A stretch of DNA of 64,000 bases from Amblyomma americanum (GCF_052857255.1 NC_135500.1:46745772-46809771); one strand, 5' to 3'. Shown: positions 33,946 through 45,489, counted from the stretch's first letter. Numbers and translations are program-made. The notes: a model not told the origin generated them from the sequence alone.

Positions 33946-34127
33946 AGGGACTTCGCTCTTCAACTCAACGAAAAAGTCGCCATTCACCACCTCCCTGCAG
34001 TGCGCCAGCGTGACTAACAGCCTAAACCCCCTCCCTCTCCCCCGTGCCATTCGCATCACAGCTGTCGTTCTCCTTTGACCCCCCCCCCTCCCCTACATAC
34101 TTAAAAGACGCTAGCTATTGCCCTCCG

Positions 34128-34172
34128 TCACCCCTGATGAACGAGCCGAGTTGGCTTCGAAACGTTGGGTTA
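34128..34172 (+). ncRNA. hammerhead-ribozyme-like motif (right arm copy)
   Basis: tcaccc, CTGATGA, a C-C mismatch at the foot of stem II, then GAGCC-GAGTT-GGCTT, GAAACGTT and gggtta. Stem I has one mismatch. It mirrors the motif at 33059-33103. Confidence 0.55.
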
Positions 34173-34794
34173 ATGTTAAAATTTTTGGTTGGAGATGTGC
34201 AGTTTATTATAAGTATAATATTTTTCTCCCATGATCCGAACCTGCGGTCACTACATGCCCCAATTCGAAAGGTTCCCTTACCACCAGCGCCTCGCTACCG
34301 ATGATAAACGTGCTCACTTTCGAGACTGTTTAACTTTACTTTTGTGTTCAGCGTATTAATTTTTGACCCACCGTTCTGCTCTGCCCAAGTCATTGATCAT
34401 GCATTGCAATTCATCCCCTGAGTGACTTAGCAAGATATGTCATCAGCGAATCGCAAATTACTGAGGTATTCTTCATGAACTCTTATCCCCAACAGTTCCC
34501 AATCCAAACCTCTGAACGCCTCTAGTAAACAAGCAGTGAATAACATTGACGAGATCGCGTCACCTTGCCTGACACTCTTCCATATTGGAATTTTATTTAT
34601 GAAGGTCTATGATGCCTGTGGAGCCGTTGTTGATACCTTCCAGTATTTTTACATATGGCTCATGTATACCCTGAGTCTGTCTGTAGTTCCTGTTTGACTG
34701 TTGTGGTTTCTTCCGAATCAAATGCTTCCTCGTATGAAGGCTATGCATAGGGGTTGGTTATAATCGGCCCTCTAACTGTAGTTCAACAAATATT

Positions 34795-36240
34795 TTGATC
34801 ATCATCATCGACCGATCCATAACAGAGGAGGAAGTCAGCGCTGTAGTAGCATCCGCCACGAAGAACAGGGCACAAGGCGTAGACAGATCAGCAATGCCAT
34901 CATCAGCATTGTGGGCCGAAAAGAACGTCTTAACCCCACTCTTAAAGAAAATGCGATCGCATTTGGAAGTCGGTCCATCCCCAATTAATCCAAATGACCC
35001 CCAAATTTTAGAAGTATATAGGCCCAACTCCGAAAATGGATTGAAGTGAATTAGTGGGGATAAGTTGGTGTATTAAGGTGCATAGCTCTCATGCTGTGCC
35101 CTGTCTTGAGTGTGTTTTTTCGCGAAGCTTTACCGTGTCAGAATTAAAGTGGATTCGTGCGGATTAGGGAGTGGCTTAAGGTGAATTAGTCGGAACTAGT
35201 GGGTGCGTTAAGTTGGATTAGTGGGGATTAGCAGGTGGGTGAATGCGGATTTGATGAAGGGTTAAGGTGGAAGCGTGGGTCGGGTTAGTAATTCCATATG
35301 GGAATCCAACGGTCGGCAGTCGAACATTCTAGTCAGATTTTCAAATTAGGCGCTGCTGAGGAAATCACAAACTTCTCTGCCAATCAGGGAATTTCACTAC
35401 GGAAAAACCGTGTAGCTTTTGCAACACGGCAACCTAAATGCTCTCGCGTTTGTATTTCCACCAGCTATGGGAGACAGGTACGGTACCCTAAGAGTGGAGG
35501 CTCGCTGATATCATTCTGATGCCACAGCCCGGAAAACCACCCGTCGTGGATCATCTAAGACCCATTTCCCTCGTATCTTGTCTGGGTAAGCTCTTTGCAC
35601 GATTAGTCAAAAACTAGACTACCTAGAGCGAAACCATATTCTACCTCTCACGATGCTTGAGTTCTCCCCTCAACTCTGTACGCAGGGCGTCTACTACAGC
35701 TCCAGTTACAGGTGCTGACCCAAATTCCTCAACGTGGAGAGAACATCATCTTGGCAGTTTTCCTCAAATCAGCATTGCAAAATGTTTGAATACACTTAAT
35801 AGCGGAAGAGGAATTTATGATTATTTATGTGCCTTCCTTTCGGACAGGATGGCCGCGATCTGAGTTGGATAGCTGCGAACAGACAATCTCGATGCCCAAT
35901 AAAGGCACCCCCTCAGAGGTTGGTGATATCGCCCCTCCTTATCAACGTTGCCATGGCCGGTCTACCATCGCGCGGCCCGCAACAGAACTAAATATAGGGA
36001 CGTGTGCCATAGAAAAGCGAAATAGGTTTCAAGGAAGAGCCCTCTGCAGATTTAGGATTTTACAAACCGACGCACTCAAAGAATACACGGGCGCCACACT
36101 GCACGAGGCGTAGTAGCCACATTTCAGTTAACTTCATCGTATTGGAGTGCTGAGGTTAAAGGCCGAAAGGCGGCAGAACTATCTAGACTTCTACACAAAC
36201 AGAATACCATTTCACGCTACTTCTTTCTACAGGATGGTCG
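34795..36240 (+). mobile_element. I-type LINE RT remnant
   Basis: EEEVSAVVASATKNRAQGVD (34830-34885) matches the RT entry segment. LMPQPGKPPVVDHLRPISLVSCLGKLF (35518-35595) is a typical I-type block. A GTP-then-frameshifted VISPLL block follows (35905-35945). Frequent stops and frame changes show an old copy. Part of the middle (35050-35280) is AT/GT-rich filler without a match. Confidence 0.75.
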
Positions 36241-38900
36241 AGTGCTTGCTTTAGATAATATTTTTAGGTTTTTAACTGATTTAGGTTTCTTACATCGAGT
36301 TTCTTATTCCAAATGACCTCAACACTCCTGTCATTGTAGACGAAATGGCTGAGTTTCCAACCTTAGCTGCAGTGGCTTCGCCCTTCTTAGTAGGGCAAGG
36401 AGTGTAGCTAAGCTTGGTTTAAAAAGCCGTAAAAAGACAAGCGGAATAACAAAGACTACAAGGACATGCGCTAACTCGCAACTGGCTGAGGCTTCCTGAC
36501 CTGGTCTTTAAATACGATTCTTGACCATTCTTTTATGCCCCATACTCATTTTCTTTATTTATTCCGCCGGGCGTATTACCCGTCCGACGCCCAATGTATC
36601 GTGTCTACATGTCTTTGACACTCAGGCCTTTTACAGCTGCGTTTGTTTTATTGCACTTCCAGAAAAGTTCAACGAATGCATACGCGACTATCCGTGATGA
36701 CAAAGTGCCTTGTGTTTGTACTCTTTAACCAGGGGTGACCTTGCATCATAAAAACCAATTATCACCGTATTCCATGCCTTCACGCAGCACCAATCCTTAT
36801 GGCCTTTTTCGGACTGTTGTGCTACTGAAACTGAACGCTGCTCACGAGGCCTACTCAGTTCAACAATAGCATGCTGTTTAATATTTTTATAAACTTCCTC
36901 AACAACAGGAAACAAGAGAGCTCCATATGGTCGCATGTGCCCGTTTCGATGACCGCTACGTAGCGGTTACACAGCAAAGCATGCACTGACTCGCCGCAAG
37001 CATCTTCATGACTTTTTCACTACAGATGCCTCGAGGTTAATGCGTGAATCACATAATCCCTGCACAGGCCGTCGGCAAGTGACGGCGAGATCTGCGCGCG
37101 AAGAACTCGGTGGCTGGCATCTGGCTCCGTTCGTGACAGGAGCCTGCCCTTGGCGTTGGGAATAGTTATTGTTTCTATGAGAGCCAGAGTTATGCGGATA
37201 TAGGTCAGCCGTATTGCTTTCTCAAGCTTCCATGTTATAAGGAAAAGACAACTCTTGCATGCAAGAAGCATGCTTGATATGCAGTGGTTAGAGTGGCTGC
37301 AGGTTCAATCCGCTTATTCTTGTCTGGTTAACTTGCTTTATTCCAGCCAAAATAAGGTTACATTGAATGACAGGGCTTAATAGTAATGCGTGGGCTGCAC
37401 AAAGACCTATCTCAACAAGTTAGAAACTAAATACTCGCCACGTAGAGGGGTGACTCATGCTGTAAACGCCACATCTCACAAGAGCTGTCCTATTAACAAT
37501 TAATGAAAACCTCTGATAAGATCGAATGTTTGTATTACGAAAACATCTTTTCACTGAGACTTGTGCCCTCGGATAAAATAAACGCCGCAAATGAGAACAG
37601 TAGGCGAAGCTATGAACTTTCAAAAGCAGTCTAGTACGACACGTTGCGGCTTCTCCACGATGTATGGATGCTTTTGAACGATGTGATCGCGTTAGGACAC
37701 TAAAGGGGTGAGCGGCAGAGCGAAAACAAACTGCAGCCACCGCTGGGTTGCGGTGGCTGCGACACCGCACCGCACTGCTCCATTTCAAACGCAGATTCAA
37801 GTGACCCCTCTTCTCCCCATTTCAACGAGAAATTTCGATCGGAAAACCATGAGAAAAGCCATTTACTCACGACGAACATTCAAAAAATACATTGTGAAAA
37901 TAGGACGCGCCTCTCCACAACCAACTCCTTCAACAGTCGCCAATAAATGAGGCCTGCTTCATTATATTTTTTTAAGGTTGGTGCTCGCAGCCACCAGATT
38001 GGTACCACGCCTATCAAGTGCCTCTACTTAAGAGAAATTCTACGGCTTTATCTGAAAGCAAAGTTAGGAAGTGAAAAAAGAAAGCATACAGCTCGTGCCC
38101 TTCATTAAAATTCATCCTCCTCTGAAAAAGGAAGGGAATGAGAAGAGACAAACTTCAATACGGCCTGCTTTTCCAACAGGATCGTTTACTGAACCTGTCA
38201 CGGGCTTAAGAAACTCAACTGATTTTCGTGCACACCCCCAGCATAATCCAGCAGTTCTCACAATGCACTTCTCGCGAGGACGGCGCGCGTTAACTTCATA
38301 ACATTCAGAAACAACAAGTACCGGATCGACAGCTCGACGCGCTGTGACATGGAGGATTTGGCTTTTTGCTGACGCAGGCTCTGGCGAACACTGGGCTAGT
38401 CCGAGTTGGTGAGTTATAGAAAGCATATAGAATTCCATTCATTGCCTACAATCCACGGCAGCTTCGCAAGGGCAGCAGCCGTCGCCTCTAAAGCGAAAAG
38501 CGGAACCTTGAAATAAGCCGCCTGTGCTCAGCGACATGCTTCAAAGCCGCTTTGTGCGCTTGCGCTCTTACCATGTTGCGTCGTTGTTGTTGTTCTCGTT
38601 GTGCCCTGACGCCGGCAACAACCTCTTCCTTTTCATCTTCAACCAGGATGCACGATTGGTGAAATTTCCTTGCGGGTGCGAACTGAGGTTGTTAGTGAAA
38701 GGCAATAAGTGCGTGTCTTCCTTGTTCTGCGACAAAAAGAGCGGCTGGTGAATCCATTACGGTATGAAAAATAGAAACGAAACATCGTTTCTTTTTATTT
38801 GCATGCTTTGAGGGGGCGTGGCTTTAGCACGTGGAGTTATGTGACACAGGCTCAGACACCATAAAGGCGCAATGGCTTCAAGCTGCGCTAAGATCCTAAC
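36241..38900. other. unannotated interval
   Basis: No domain, SINE or repeat family is recognised in this 2.6-kb stretch. The longest frames (37420-37800 minus, 126 residues; 38112-38438 minus, 108 residues; 38524-38751 plus with a hydrophobic start) show no motif. It may hold unique intergenic or intronic sequence. Confidence 0.35.
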
Positions 38901-38904
38901 GGGT

Positions 38905-39105
38905 GCGTGAGTAAGTAAGCAAACTTTATTTCAGCGAGCATTGTTAGATCAGTACCCCGCTTGAAGCCATCACTAGCCCGTTTCAGCCCACTGCTTGGCA
39001 TATTCCACACCAACTGATCGCCAATTAGAATTGACGGATAGATGGAGGAGCGCTTGCTTCGAAGCGGGAGCGTGGCAGTTGCCACCATGCTCGGAATTTT
39101 TTTTT
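38905..39105 (-). mobile_element. possible LINE 3' end
   Basis: On the minus strand a ctgaaataaagtttgcttac end is followed by acttactcac, like a poly(A) signal plus simple-repeat tail of a LINE. The upstream coding part is not recognisable. Confidence 0.4.
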
Positions 39106-40315
39106 CATTAACGGTTTTGTAAATTGGTCTACATGCTCTCCATTTTCTTTAAATGTATTTTTAATCCTACACTTTTAACGTTATGTGGTCTCTGCTTTTC
39201 AGGCACCAATCTTCCAGTCACTCTTTTGCTAATTTCCGTCGCAGATTAAATCGCATTACCATTGTTATCGCTAAACCCTAGGGCGTCAGGGAGAGTGACA
39301 GTGCCTGCACCAGCATCCAGATGGATACCATCACAGCCCTGTACTACGACAGATGCGCCACCTATCCATCTGAACTTATGCCCTCCCTTGCTATGTCACG
39401 CTTTCTCTCGGACGCCACCCCGCTACCCCAAAACATCATCACCAATGTTTTTTCAACAATACATGTGCCAGCCGTGTCCATATTCCGTTCTTGATTTCAA
39501 CTAGGATGTTATGAACTCCTGTTTGCTACCTTACCCATGTCATTTTAGCCTTACTTTATAAGCTTCTTGCTTTAACACACTGCCAGGCTCAGTTTCTTAA
39601 TCTGTATTTTCAGGTCATATTTTTGTCGAAATGGATGAAAATTACTATAATTGTTCTCTTACAGCGCCAGAGAAAGAATTTTTAATTACTTGCGATGGTG
39701 CCACTGCCATGCTGCCTAATATAAATTCTAAAGTCACAGTACCTAATGCCATTGCAAACGAGCAGATATGTAATACAGCTGCAAGACATGAACCGATGCA
39801 GATGCTTTGAGACTGGAGATGATAATCTTTGTCAAGTGAAACAGATGTGCTACTCAGGTAAAATTGAAGCAGTTTCATAAACTTATCTCGGCACGTGCCT
39901 GTAGAGTCCTGGAAGAAAACTTCTCCGTTCTCTTCTACTCATGCTCTCGCCGATGGGAATAAGGCATGCAGATTTATTCACGGAGGATTTTTCACCGGAA
40001 CTCTGCAGGCATGTCCCTAGATATATTATGAAACCTAACCTCCCGAGTTTTGCTATAGAAGTACTTTATTTCAGTTGAGAAACATCACTATCTGCAACAT
40101 CATGTCATCTGCATTTTCCTGTGTAGCACCTATATTCCTCTAAATCATTTTATCACACACACTGACCCCTCACTGGCGATTTCTCTTGATGGTAGTAATG
40201 CTTTAAAATCTTTTAGTCACGTGGATGATTTTTAGTTCCCTTGAACAAAGACCATTCAACGACGTACTAAGATATGGTTACCATGCTACAAGTAGCAGGC
40301 ACATGGTTTTTTTTT
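39106..40315. other. unannotated interval
   Basis: A weak SFSHVDDF block at about 40215-40240 could be an RT palm motif of a decayed retroelement, but no flanking motif supports it. A 12-T run ends the interval at 40319. Confidence 0.25.
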
Positions 40316-40930
40316 TTTCACGCACCAAAAGTAAAGAAGGGAACTAAAGCCTCAGGGTGCTTGCCAACGTTTCGACAAGAGGGTTTCTCTTCGTCTGGGC
40401 AAGGCGTTGATTTTTGGCGTTTTTAGAGAGCCTCCACTCCGAAGAGAAAGGTCCGGTGTGGGGAGGAGGGTGTGAAGTGTAAAGGGTGTTAGGGTGGGTA
40501 CCGTGAACTCGAAAACGTTGTCCAGGCAGGATGGCTGCTGAAGAAGATTGACCAGTTGACCTGGAAAACTGTTATAAACAAACACGCCAGCTCAGCAGAA
40601 AGGATTCCACTGGTGTGGAGTGTGGAGAGGTAGCGAACCTGGGCTTGAAAGGCTCGGTGTGCAGCTGGGACACGCGTAGCATGGTATGGCTGTCTTGGCT
40701 GTTGTGAAAAGTTAGGATAAACGAATTAAGCAGCACGGCATTACGAAGTACCGGGGAAAAAAGGAAGGAGTTAAATGAAAAAGGGGAAATGTAGGGCGGG
40801 TGCGGAAAATGGCGAAAGGAAGGGGAAATGAGTGCGGACCCCTTGGCTTCCTGAGAAATGAATGCAGGAGGTGCGGGGCATAGAGTAAAAGCAGAACGAT
40901 AACATAAAATTTTTCGGAAAGGGGGAAAAA
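40316..40930 (-). mobile_element. second Penelope-like family, 3' region
   Basis: The minus strand shows no clear coding domain. It carries the same type of terminal motif (hairpin then GAAACGTT) at 40403-40360 and ends ctttagttcccttctttacttttggtgcgtg before an A run. The association with PLEs rests on that motif only. Confidence 0.5.
40360..40403 (-). ncRNA. hammerhead-like motif, variant family
   Basis: Minus strand: cttgcc (stem I), CAGACGA, hairpin AAGAG-AAACC-CTCTT, GTC, GAAACGTT, ggcaag (stem I). Stem I is six perfect pairs with a sequence different from the first family. The core differs from CTGATGA at two positions, one of which (U4) is normally needed. Confidence 0.45.
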
Positions 40931-40933
40931 TTC

Positions 40934-40985
40934 GACCGACACTTAAGCTTCACGTTTAAGGGTAGGATGCGACAGCGTTAAATGG
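40934..40985 (+). repeat. fragment of the cacttaag / gcgacagcgttaa repeat
   Basis: gacacttaagcttcacgtttaagggtaggatgcgacagcgttaaat matches the ends of the dispersed repeats at 23880 and 30955. Confidence 0.65.
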
Positions 40986-40989
40986 TCCC

Positions 40990-41285
40990 TAATTTGTTTA
41001 TGATCCAAAGAGTATTCACTCCTAGATTCGCTTCACATCTCATGAAGCTTCTTTTTTTACTCCACACAATCATCTCTTTCTCATAACAAGACGCTTTTTT
41101 CGTCACACAATTTACTCTTCCAACATAATGTTCTCTTTCACGCCACACGAGGCTTCTTGAAGTCTCACAATGTTCTTGTTCACATCACACAAGCTTTATT
41201 AGCACACACAACTCACTACACTCACTCACATTGGACCATCACAACACACAAACGGCAGATCTTATCACCTTTTCATTGTCTTTGT
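40990..41285. other. low-complexity cacaca/tctctt-rich interval
   Basis: Degenerate alternation of ctcacaca-like and ttctctttc-like blocks. No gene was seen. Confidence 0.4.
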
Positions 41286-41287
41286 TG

Positions 41288-41665
41288 TCAAACGCCAACC
41301 CTAACCTGTTTTTGTCGATGTGCAATGTATACGCACGCAATTACAATATCACCAATTAACACGGCAAACACCTCGCCGTAGTCGGGCACTTGCTGGACGA
41401 GGAAGACGTCGATAGCTTCGGCGCTTTGCTTCACGTAAATGGCAACGCCGACAGCTCTGTCATCTGGGTGCTTGGCCGGGCCGTGCTCACGCACCGAAAT
41501 CTGTCCACTTTGTGCGGCGGGTGTGGATCCATCCACGTCTCCGTGACGCAGAGCACACTGCACTGCGTGAGGCACAAGTATTTAGCAACGTCCGCACATT
41601 GCGCGCTAATGGAACGAACGTTAACACAGTCCACTGCAACGAAGTGCACAAATAGCAAGGTGTTG
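41288..41665 (-). pseudogene. AP-like endonuclease of the Helentron
   Basis: FVAVDCVNVRSISAQCADVAKY, then SVLCVTETWMDPHPP (the Glu of the metal site), and after a frame change AVGVAIYVKQSAEA and VACVY-like IVIACVYIAHRQ. These are the N-terminal blocks of an exonuclease-endonuclease-phosphatase domain. The C-terminal blocks (GDFN, SDH) are missing because the sequence ends in low-complexity DNA. The helicase ends only ~30-80 bases upstream, so a stray LINE is less likely than a Helentron C-terminal domain. Confidence 0.65.
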
Positions 41666-41689
41666 CAGTCCCTTCGTGGTCTCTAGGCG

Positions 41690-43165
41690 GTGCGGCGCCT
41701 GTCTCCTGAATCTGTCTGCCAGCGACTGATCGGGGTTTTGCTTGCATGGATAGGATCTCTTATCACCATCTCTGTTGATGAGACAGAATTCGTTGATGGT
41801 TGTAACTCTGATTAGGGTGACGTAGACGAGCTTTTGATTCTGTGAAATGGAATATTCCACTACACCTTCTCCGTAGGTGGCACCCTGTGATTTATGAATG
41901 GTAATGGCGAGCTGTTTCCTGTTTGTTGAGGCGAGCACCATTGCCATCCATAAATCACAGGGCGCTCGCCTGAACCACCGGAAACTATTCGCGCCTAACG
42001 ATGATGTGGCCGAGACCACCGTCTTTCACTTGACAGCCAACGGCCAGGAGCTCAATCGGCACGAAGTTGCCGCAGATGTCTGGAATGGTTGCCCTGAAGC
42101 GTCGACCCTTCATCACGGCAGCAGTGCTCGCACCGCCCGAGAAATCTATCCAGAGGAGCAAGGAGTTAATGTCTCGCTGCATGTACCTCAGGATCTCTAT
42201 GCTGCAGTTCACTAGTCTGTCTGAGACGTAAATGTTCTGGTTGAGCATGAAGGTTTTACCAAGGCAGATCAGAATCTTGTACACAAGGCTGGCCATTTCC
42301 ACACTTTCCATAGGGTGGGCACCTTGGCATTTGCTTTAGCATGTTCATCCGACCGATGACCGCAGATCACGTCTATGGCGGGCAGTGAATCGCGTTCTGC
42401 TTGCACGCTTCGGCGGCCGCGTGTTGCATGCGTCTGCGTCCTTGCTCATATAGAAGAGCCGCACTGCGGACGGACATTTCACGCCGGCTTCCTTGACAGT
42501 CAGCAACCGACTCTCGAAAATTGCCACTTCGTCCTGAGTGAGACATATCCCGTCTGCAACCCTGGTGAGTATGGCAGCGAGACTGGCATCGCTCTGACGT
42601 GCCGCCTCCGCCACGTGGTAGTACGAGAGGCTGTGCCAGGGCATACTCTCCGTGTCGAGGACTGTTGCAAACGAGACCGCCTGTGCGCCTCGGCCGCCCT
42701 CACGGGAGGTAGCCGTCGCAGGTCGTCGCACAATGTGACGTCGAATGCCCCTAATGGCTTCGCGTTGTTAGGGATGGTACGAAGCCTTCTATGGATGAGT
42801 ACGAACGAATTGGCCGACGTCAGGCTGATCTCGTCGACGATGGCACACTCGGAAGACGACATGGAACATTTTCACGTCACTGAATTCTTGGTTCAGATTC
42901 TTCCCGGACACCACAAGCTTGAAGGCTGCATGCACTGTCATGCCGCCGATTGCAACTGCGGCCTTGGCGGTCGTTGCACATGCGATGAAGGAATTTGTGC
43001 TGCAGTCCTTGCCGCCGCTGCGGTAGTACCAATTGTAGACGTCCATGTCTTCCACACCCAGTTGCCCTTATGCAAGGGCTTCGAATCCGGCGTCGTGAGT
43101 CGATATATGACCTCACGCACGATCCCTAACTTCCCCGCAATCGGCATTCGCATGCGGAGAAGGAA
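41690..43165 (-). pseudogene. PIF1-family helicase of the Helentron
   Basis: Segments in different minus frames, in order: REVIYRLTTPDSKPLH (43115-43070); a damaged Walker A region (GGKDCSTNSFIACATTAKAA); AAFKL; CAIVDEISLTSANSF (Walker B, about 42845-42800); GAFDVTLCDDLRRLPPV (motif III); RQSDASLAAILTRVADG; PSAVRLFYMSKDADACN; and ITIHKSQGATY...LVYVTLIRV (motifs V-VI, 41905-41805). The helicase would unwind the displaced strand in rolling-circle transposition. The 274-residue plus-strand frame 42375-43199 is antisense to it. Confidence 0.8.
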
Positions 43166-44244
43166 GAGGTTTATTTATTTATTTTCCTTCAAGGGTTGAG
43201 GCATTACATAGGGGTGTGGATGAATGAAATAAGTACAATACAGAAAAGATAGCACTAAGCAGACAAGTTAATGATCGACATATACAATGCTGGCTAATGC
43301 GGTTCTAAAATGAGCAATGCCGACAATGCTGGCAATTGATCCGGGAAGGTGATTCCAGTCTTTGGATGTTCGAGGAATGAAGGAGTTGCGGTAGGTTTTC
43401 GTCCTGTATGGTGCAATTCCAACCTTGTGTGCTTGGTCCAAACGAGATGAGATGTACGAAGAAGGGAAGAGTGCGCTACGAATCTTGGGACAAATATGAA
43501 TATCTTTAAGGAATAAGCTAATGCGAGAAAATTTACGACGAGAAGTTAATGAAGGTAGATTTAGCATGCGTTTAATTGATGATATACTAGCAGTACGATG
43601 GTTGTTATGCAGAATGAACCGAAATGAGTAATTCTGGACAAGCTACAGGGCATAGGTCAGGTTAGCACAACTAGGGTCCCAAATGGACGCAGCGTATTTT
43701 AGTTTGCTACGGATTAGTGTCTTGTACAGGAGGATTTTAAGTGAGCCAGGGGCAGAAGAGAAATTACGGCGAAGATAACCAAGCATGCGATTAGCATTGT
43801 TAAATATTGTGTTAATGTGAAGGGACCAAGTAAGAACAGAAGAGATTTCGGTGCCGAGATAAGAAAAGGAAGAGACGGATTCGAGAGCACTGTTATTTAG
43901 ATAATAGACGCTAGGACTGCAGAAACTTCTAGAGACACGGAAGGCTTTACATTTAGATGCATTAAGGTCCATTTTCCACAAGCCACACCAATTAGTAATA
44001 GCATCCATATCGTGTTACAAGGCATTAGTATCATCCGAACTGTTAATTTCCCGAAAGACAACACAGTCATCAGCAAATAAATGGAAGTTAGAAGATATAC
44101 AGCCAGGTAGGCCATTAATGTATATTAAGAACAACAAAGGACCTAACACAGAGCCCTGAGGCACGCCAGAGCCAACAGAACATAATGAGGAGATGCGATT
44201 GTTAGATGATACAAAGTGGGAACGGTTTAAAACAAACTGTTCAA
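43166..44244 (-). mobile_element. CR1/Jockey-type LINE, 5' truncated, fairly young
   Basis: From 44244 downward: WLEQFVLNRSHFVSS, GVPQGSVLGPLLFLIYINGLP (44150-44085), HLFADDCVVF (motif C, FADD), MDAITNWCGLWKMDLNASKC, VSSFSYLGTEIS and a thumb to WNHLPGSIASIVGIAHFRTAL. A single stop near 43640 breaks it. The 3' UTR ends in aaataaataaat. It splits the Helentron between linker and helicase, so it inserted later. Low decay compared with its neighbours fits a younger age. Confidence 0.85.
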
Positions 44245-45290
44245 GCCAAAGCCACCAACGTGATTGGTGAGCATGACTTCGGTGCGTATCTGCACAGCTG
44301 GGCACGAAGCGGCAGTCACGTTGATGTGCTTTTGCTGCTGCTGTTGTTCTCCGCCCATCCCTGCGTCGCCTACGATGTCACTGTCGCCATTCGCGTCCAC
44401 GAGTCTGTCGGTGATCCTTCGCCACGCTTCCCAATTTTTATCGTGCAAGGTGGGGTTTATTTGGAGAATCTTCGGAACGGGAGCAGGGCCAACAGCAGTC
44501 CGTGATCAGCCAGTCCAGCCAGAAGCGTTGTTGTTGTCTTAAAAGCGACGCACTAGGCAATGGCCATGCGGCTTGTACGTATTCCCATCTTCTTTACAAT
44601 CAGAAGGCTACTGCTGAGCCGCTTTCAGAGATTATGCTGGTGCACATCTCTTCGATTTCGTGCAGTCGACGTGGGGGATTCTGAAGCGAGATTTAGCAGC
44701 TAGAATATCCGCCACGCTGAGTTCATAGATTTCCACAAACCTTTTCCTTCCAAGACGTCGACTTTCGATACGGCAAGGGTAGCACGCGCTCGCGTTTGAA
44801 ATCGAGCACATTGGACATAGGATAGCATTTGTAGCGGGGAACTACGGGCTGAGTTCAGGCACGTCCGTTATCGTTGTACGTTCTTAGATGTCCATCGTTT
44901 ATTAGGGCCTCCAGCTCCGGTGGTCAATCTTCATACTTATCGATAGTCGTCTTATACCACACATCCTTGCCACTCTCGGCCATCCCGTCTCGATCCATCA
45001 TTTCTCGACCCTCGGGGTTGCTAACTCGCTGCTCAGAGCATGCCGTGTTTACCGTACAACGACGCCACTCGTGTGCGACATTTGGAAGCCGAGTACGTAC
45101 CGCGCTGCTTCTTGAGCCGACATCCTAACGGCTTTCAGTGGCACGGGTTTCGGTACACTTTTTCTTCTCATTCTTTTCATAGTCCCACCATAGTAGTAGT
45201 ATCTTCACCCTGAGCTGTCGGAGTGCTTTGTGTAGTGTCGGCCTGGGCGACCGTAAGTATTGAGTCAAGACTCAGAAGGACATGCCGAAT
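44245..45290 (-). pseudogene. Helitron Rep/helicase linker region
   Basis: Reading the minus strand: VRMSAQEAARYVLGFQMSHTS (45135-45075) matches the ISAQEAxWxLL segment of Helitron proteins. EMMDRDGMAESGKDVWYKTT and DKYED then match the DxYxxRP block. PVVPRYKCYPMSNVLDFKRE (44850-44790) matches the RYxRYxxxxDPxNxYRE block. INPTLHDKNWEAWRRITDRL (44460-44400) follows. Stops and frame changes are present. Confidence 0.65.
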
Positions 45291-45395
45291 GGGCGTCCCC
45301 ATGAGCAGTGAATTCTTCATTGAAATATAAAGATACCATACAGTGAAATGCTTAGAAGCACGTTATACTGGGGCGAGTTGGTTGGTATTCATTCT

Positions 45396-45485
45396 GACCA
45401 CCAGCGCGAAATTTGACAAGAGACAGAAAGGACAGCGCACGTGTTGTCTTTTCGTTGTGTCCCTTGTCGAATTTCGAGCTGGTCG
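45396..45485. repeat. hairpin element, imperfect inverted repeat
   Basis: gaccaccagcgcgaaatttgacaagrgac pairs with gtcccttgtcgaatttcgagctggtcgtc. It has the gacaagrgac core in common with the hairpin at 26309. Confidence 0.75.
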
Positions 45486-45489
45486 TCAA

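Larger units (their letters stand above)
33597..34217 (+). mobile_element. Penelope-like element, right arm of a palindrome
   Basis: It begins tgttgcgctttgcctacc, 42 bases further upstream in the element than the left arm. It continues through the GIY-YIG domain, with an open frame 33579-34013 covering it, to ggttggagatgtgcagttta. The best preserved nuclease blocks are AQGIVYKITCADCAASYIS, FKERIRQHKNDV, AEHSEDSDH and EETRIL...KRLLLESW. Confidence 0.85.
32445..34760 (-). mobile_element. RTE-type LINE split by a PLE pair
   Basis: On the minus strand from 34760: YEEAFDSEETT (RT motif A), LTSY-type traces and a TSVICDSLMTYLAKS palm remnant (34440-34330). The PLE pair follows at 34217-32972. Then come RLCRIMNGSLPISLKRKVHSSCI (32920-32850), LTYGNETWRITKR and the C-terminus ADEMKTFAGIRWPQLAKDR (32560-32500), ending FALQWALS. 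The order and the terminal GRP-RW-D block are typical of RTE LINEs. Many stops are present. Confidence 0.8.
41288..45290 (-). mobile_element. Helentron-type rolling-circle transposon with a LINE insertion
   Basis: On the minus strand, 5'->3': the Rep-to-helicase linker of a Helitron protein (45290-44245), a CR1-type LINE insertion (44244-43166), a PIF1-family helicase (43165-41690) and an AP-type endonuclease (41665-41288). Helitrons carry Rep plus PIF1-type helicase; the Helentron branch adds an AP endonuclease after the helicase, and that order is seen here. Frameshifts and stops disable the copy. The Rep (HUH) domain and terminal sequences were not found. Confidence 0.75.

Noticed and set aside
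42375..43199. 274-residue plus-strand gene
   Set aside because: It is antisense to PIF1 helicase motifs on the minus strand; the plus frame has no known domain.
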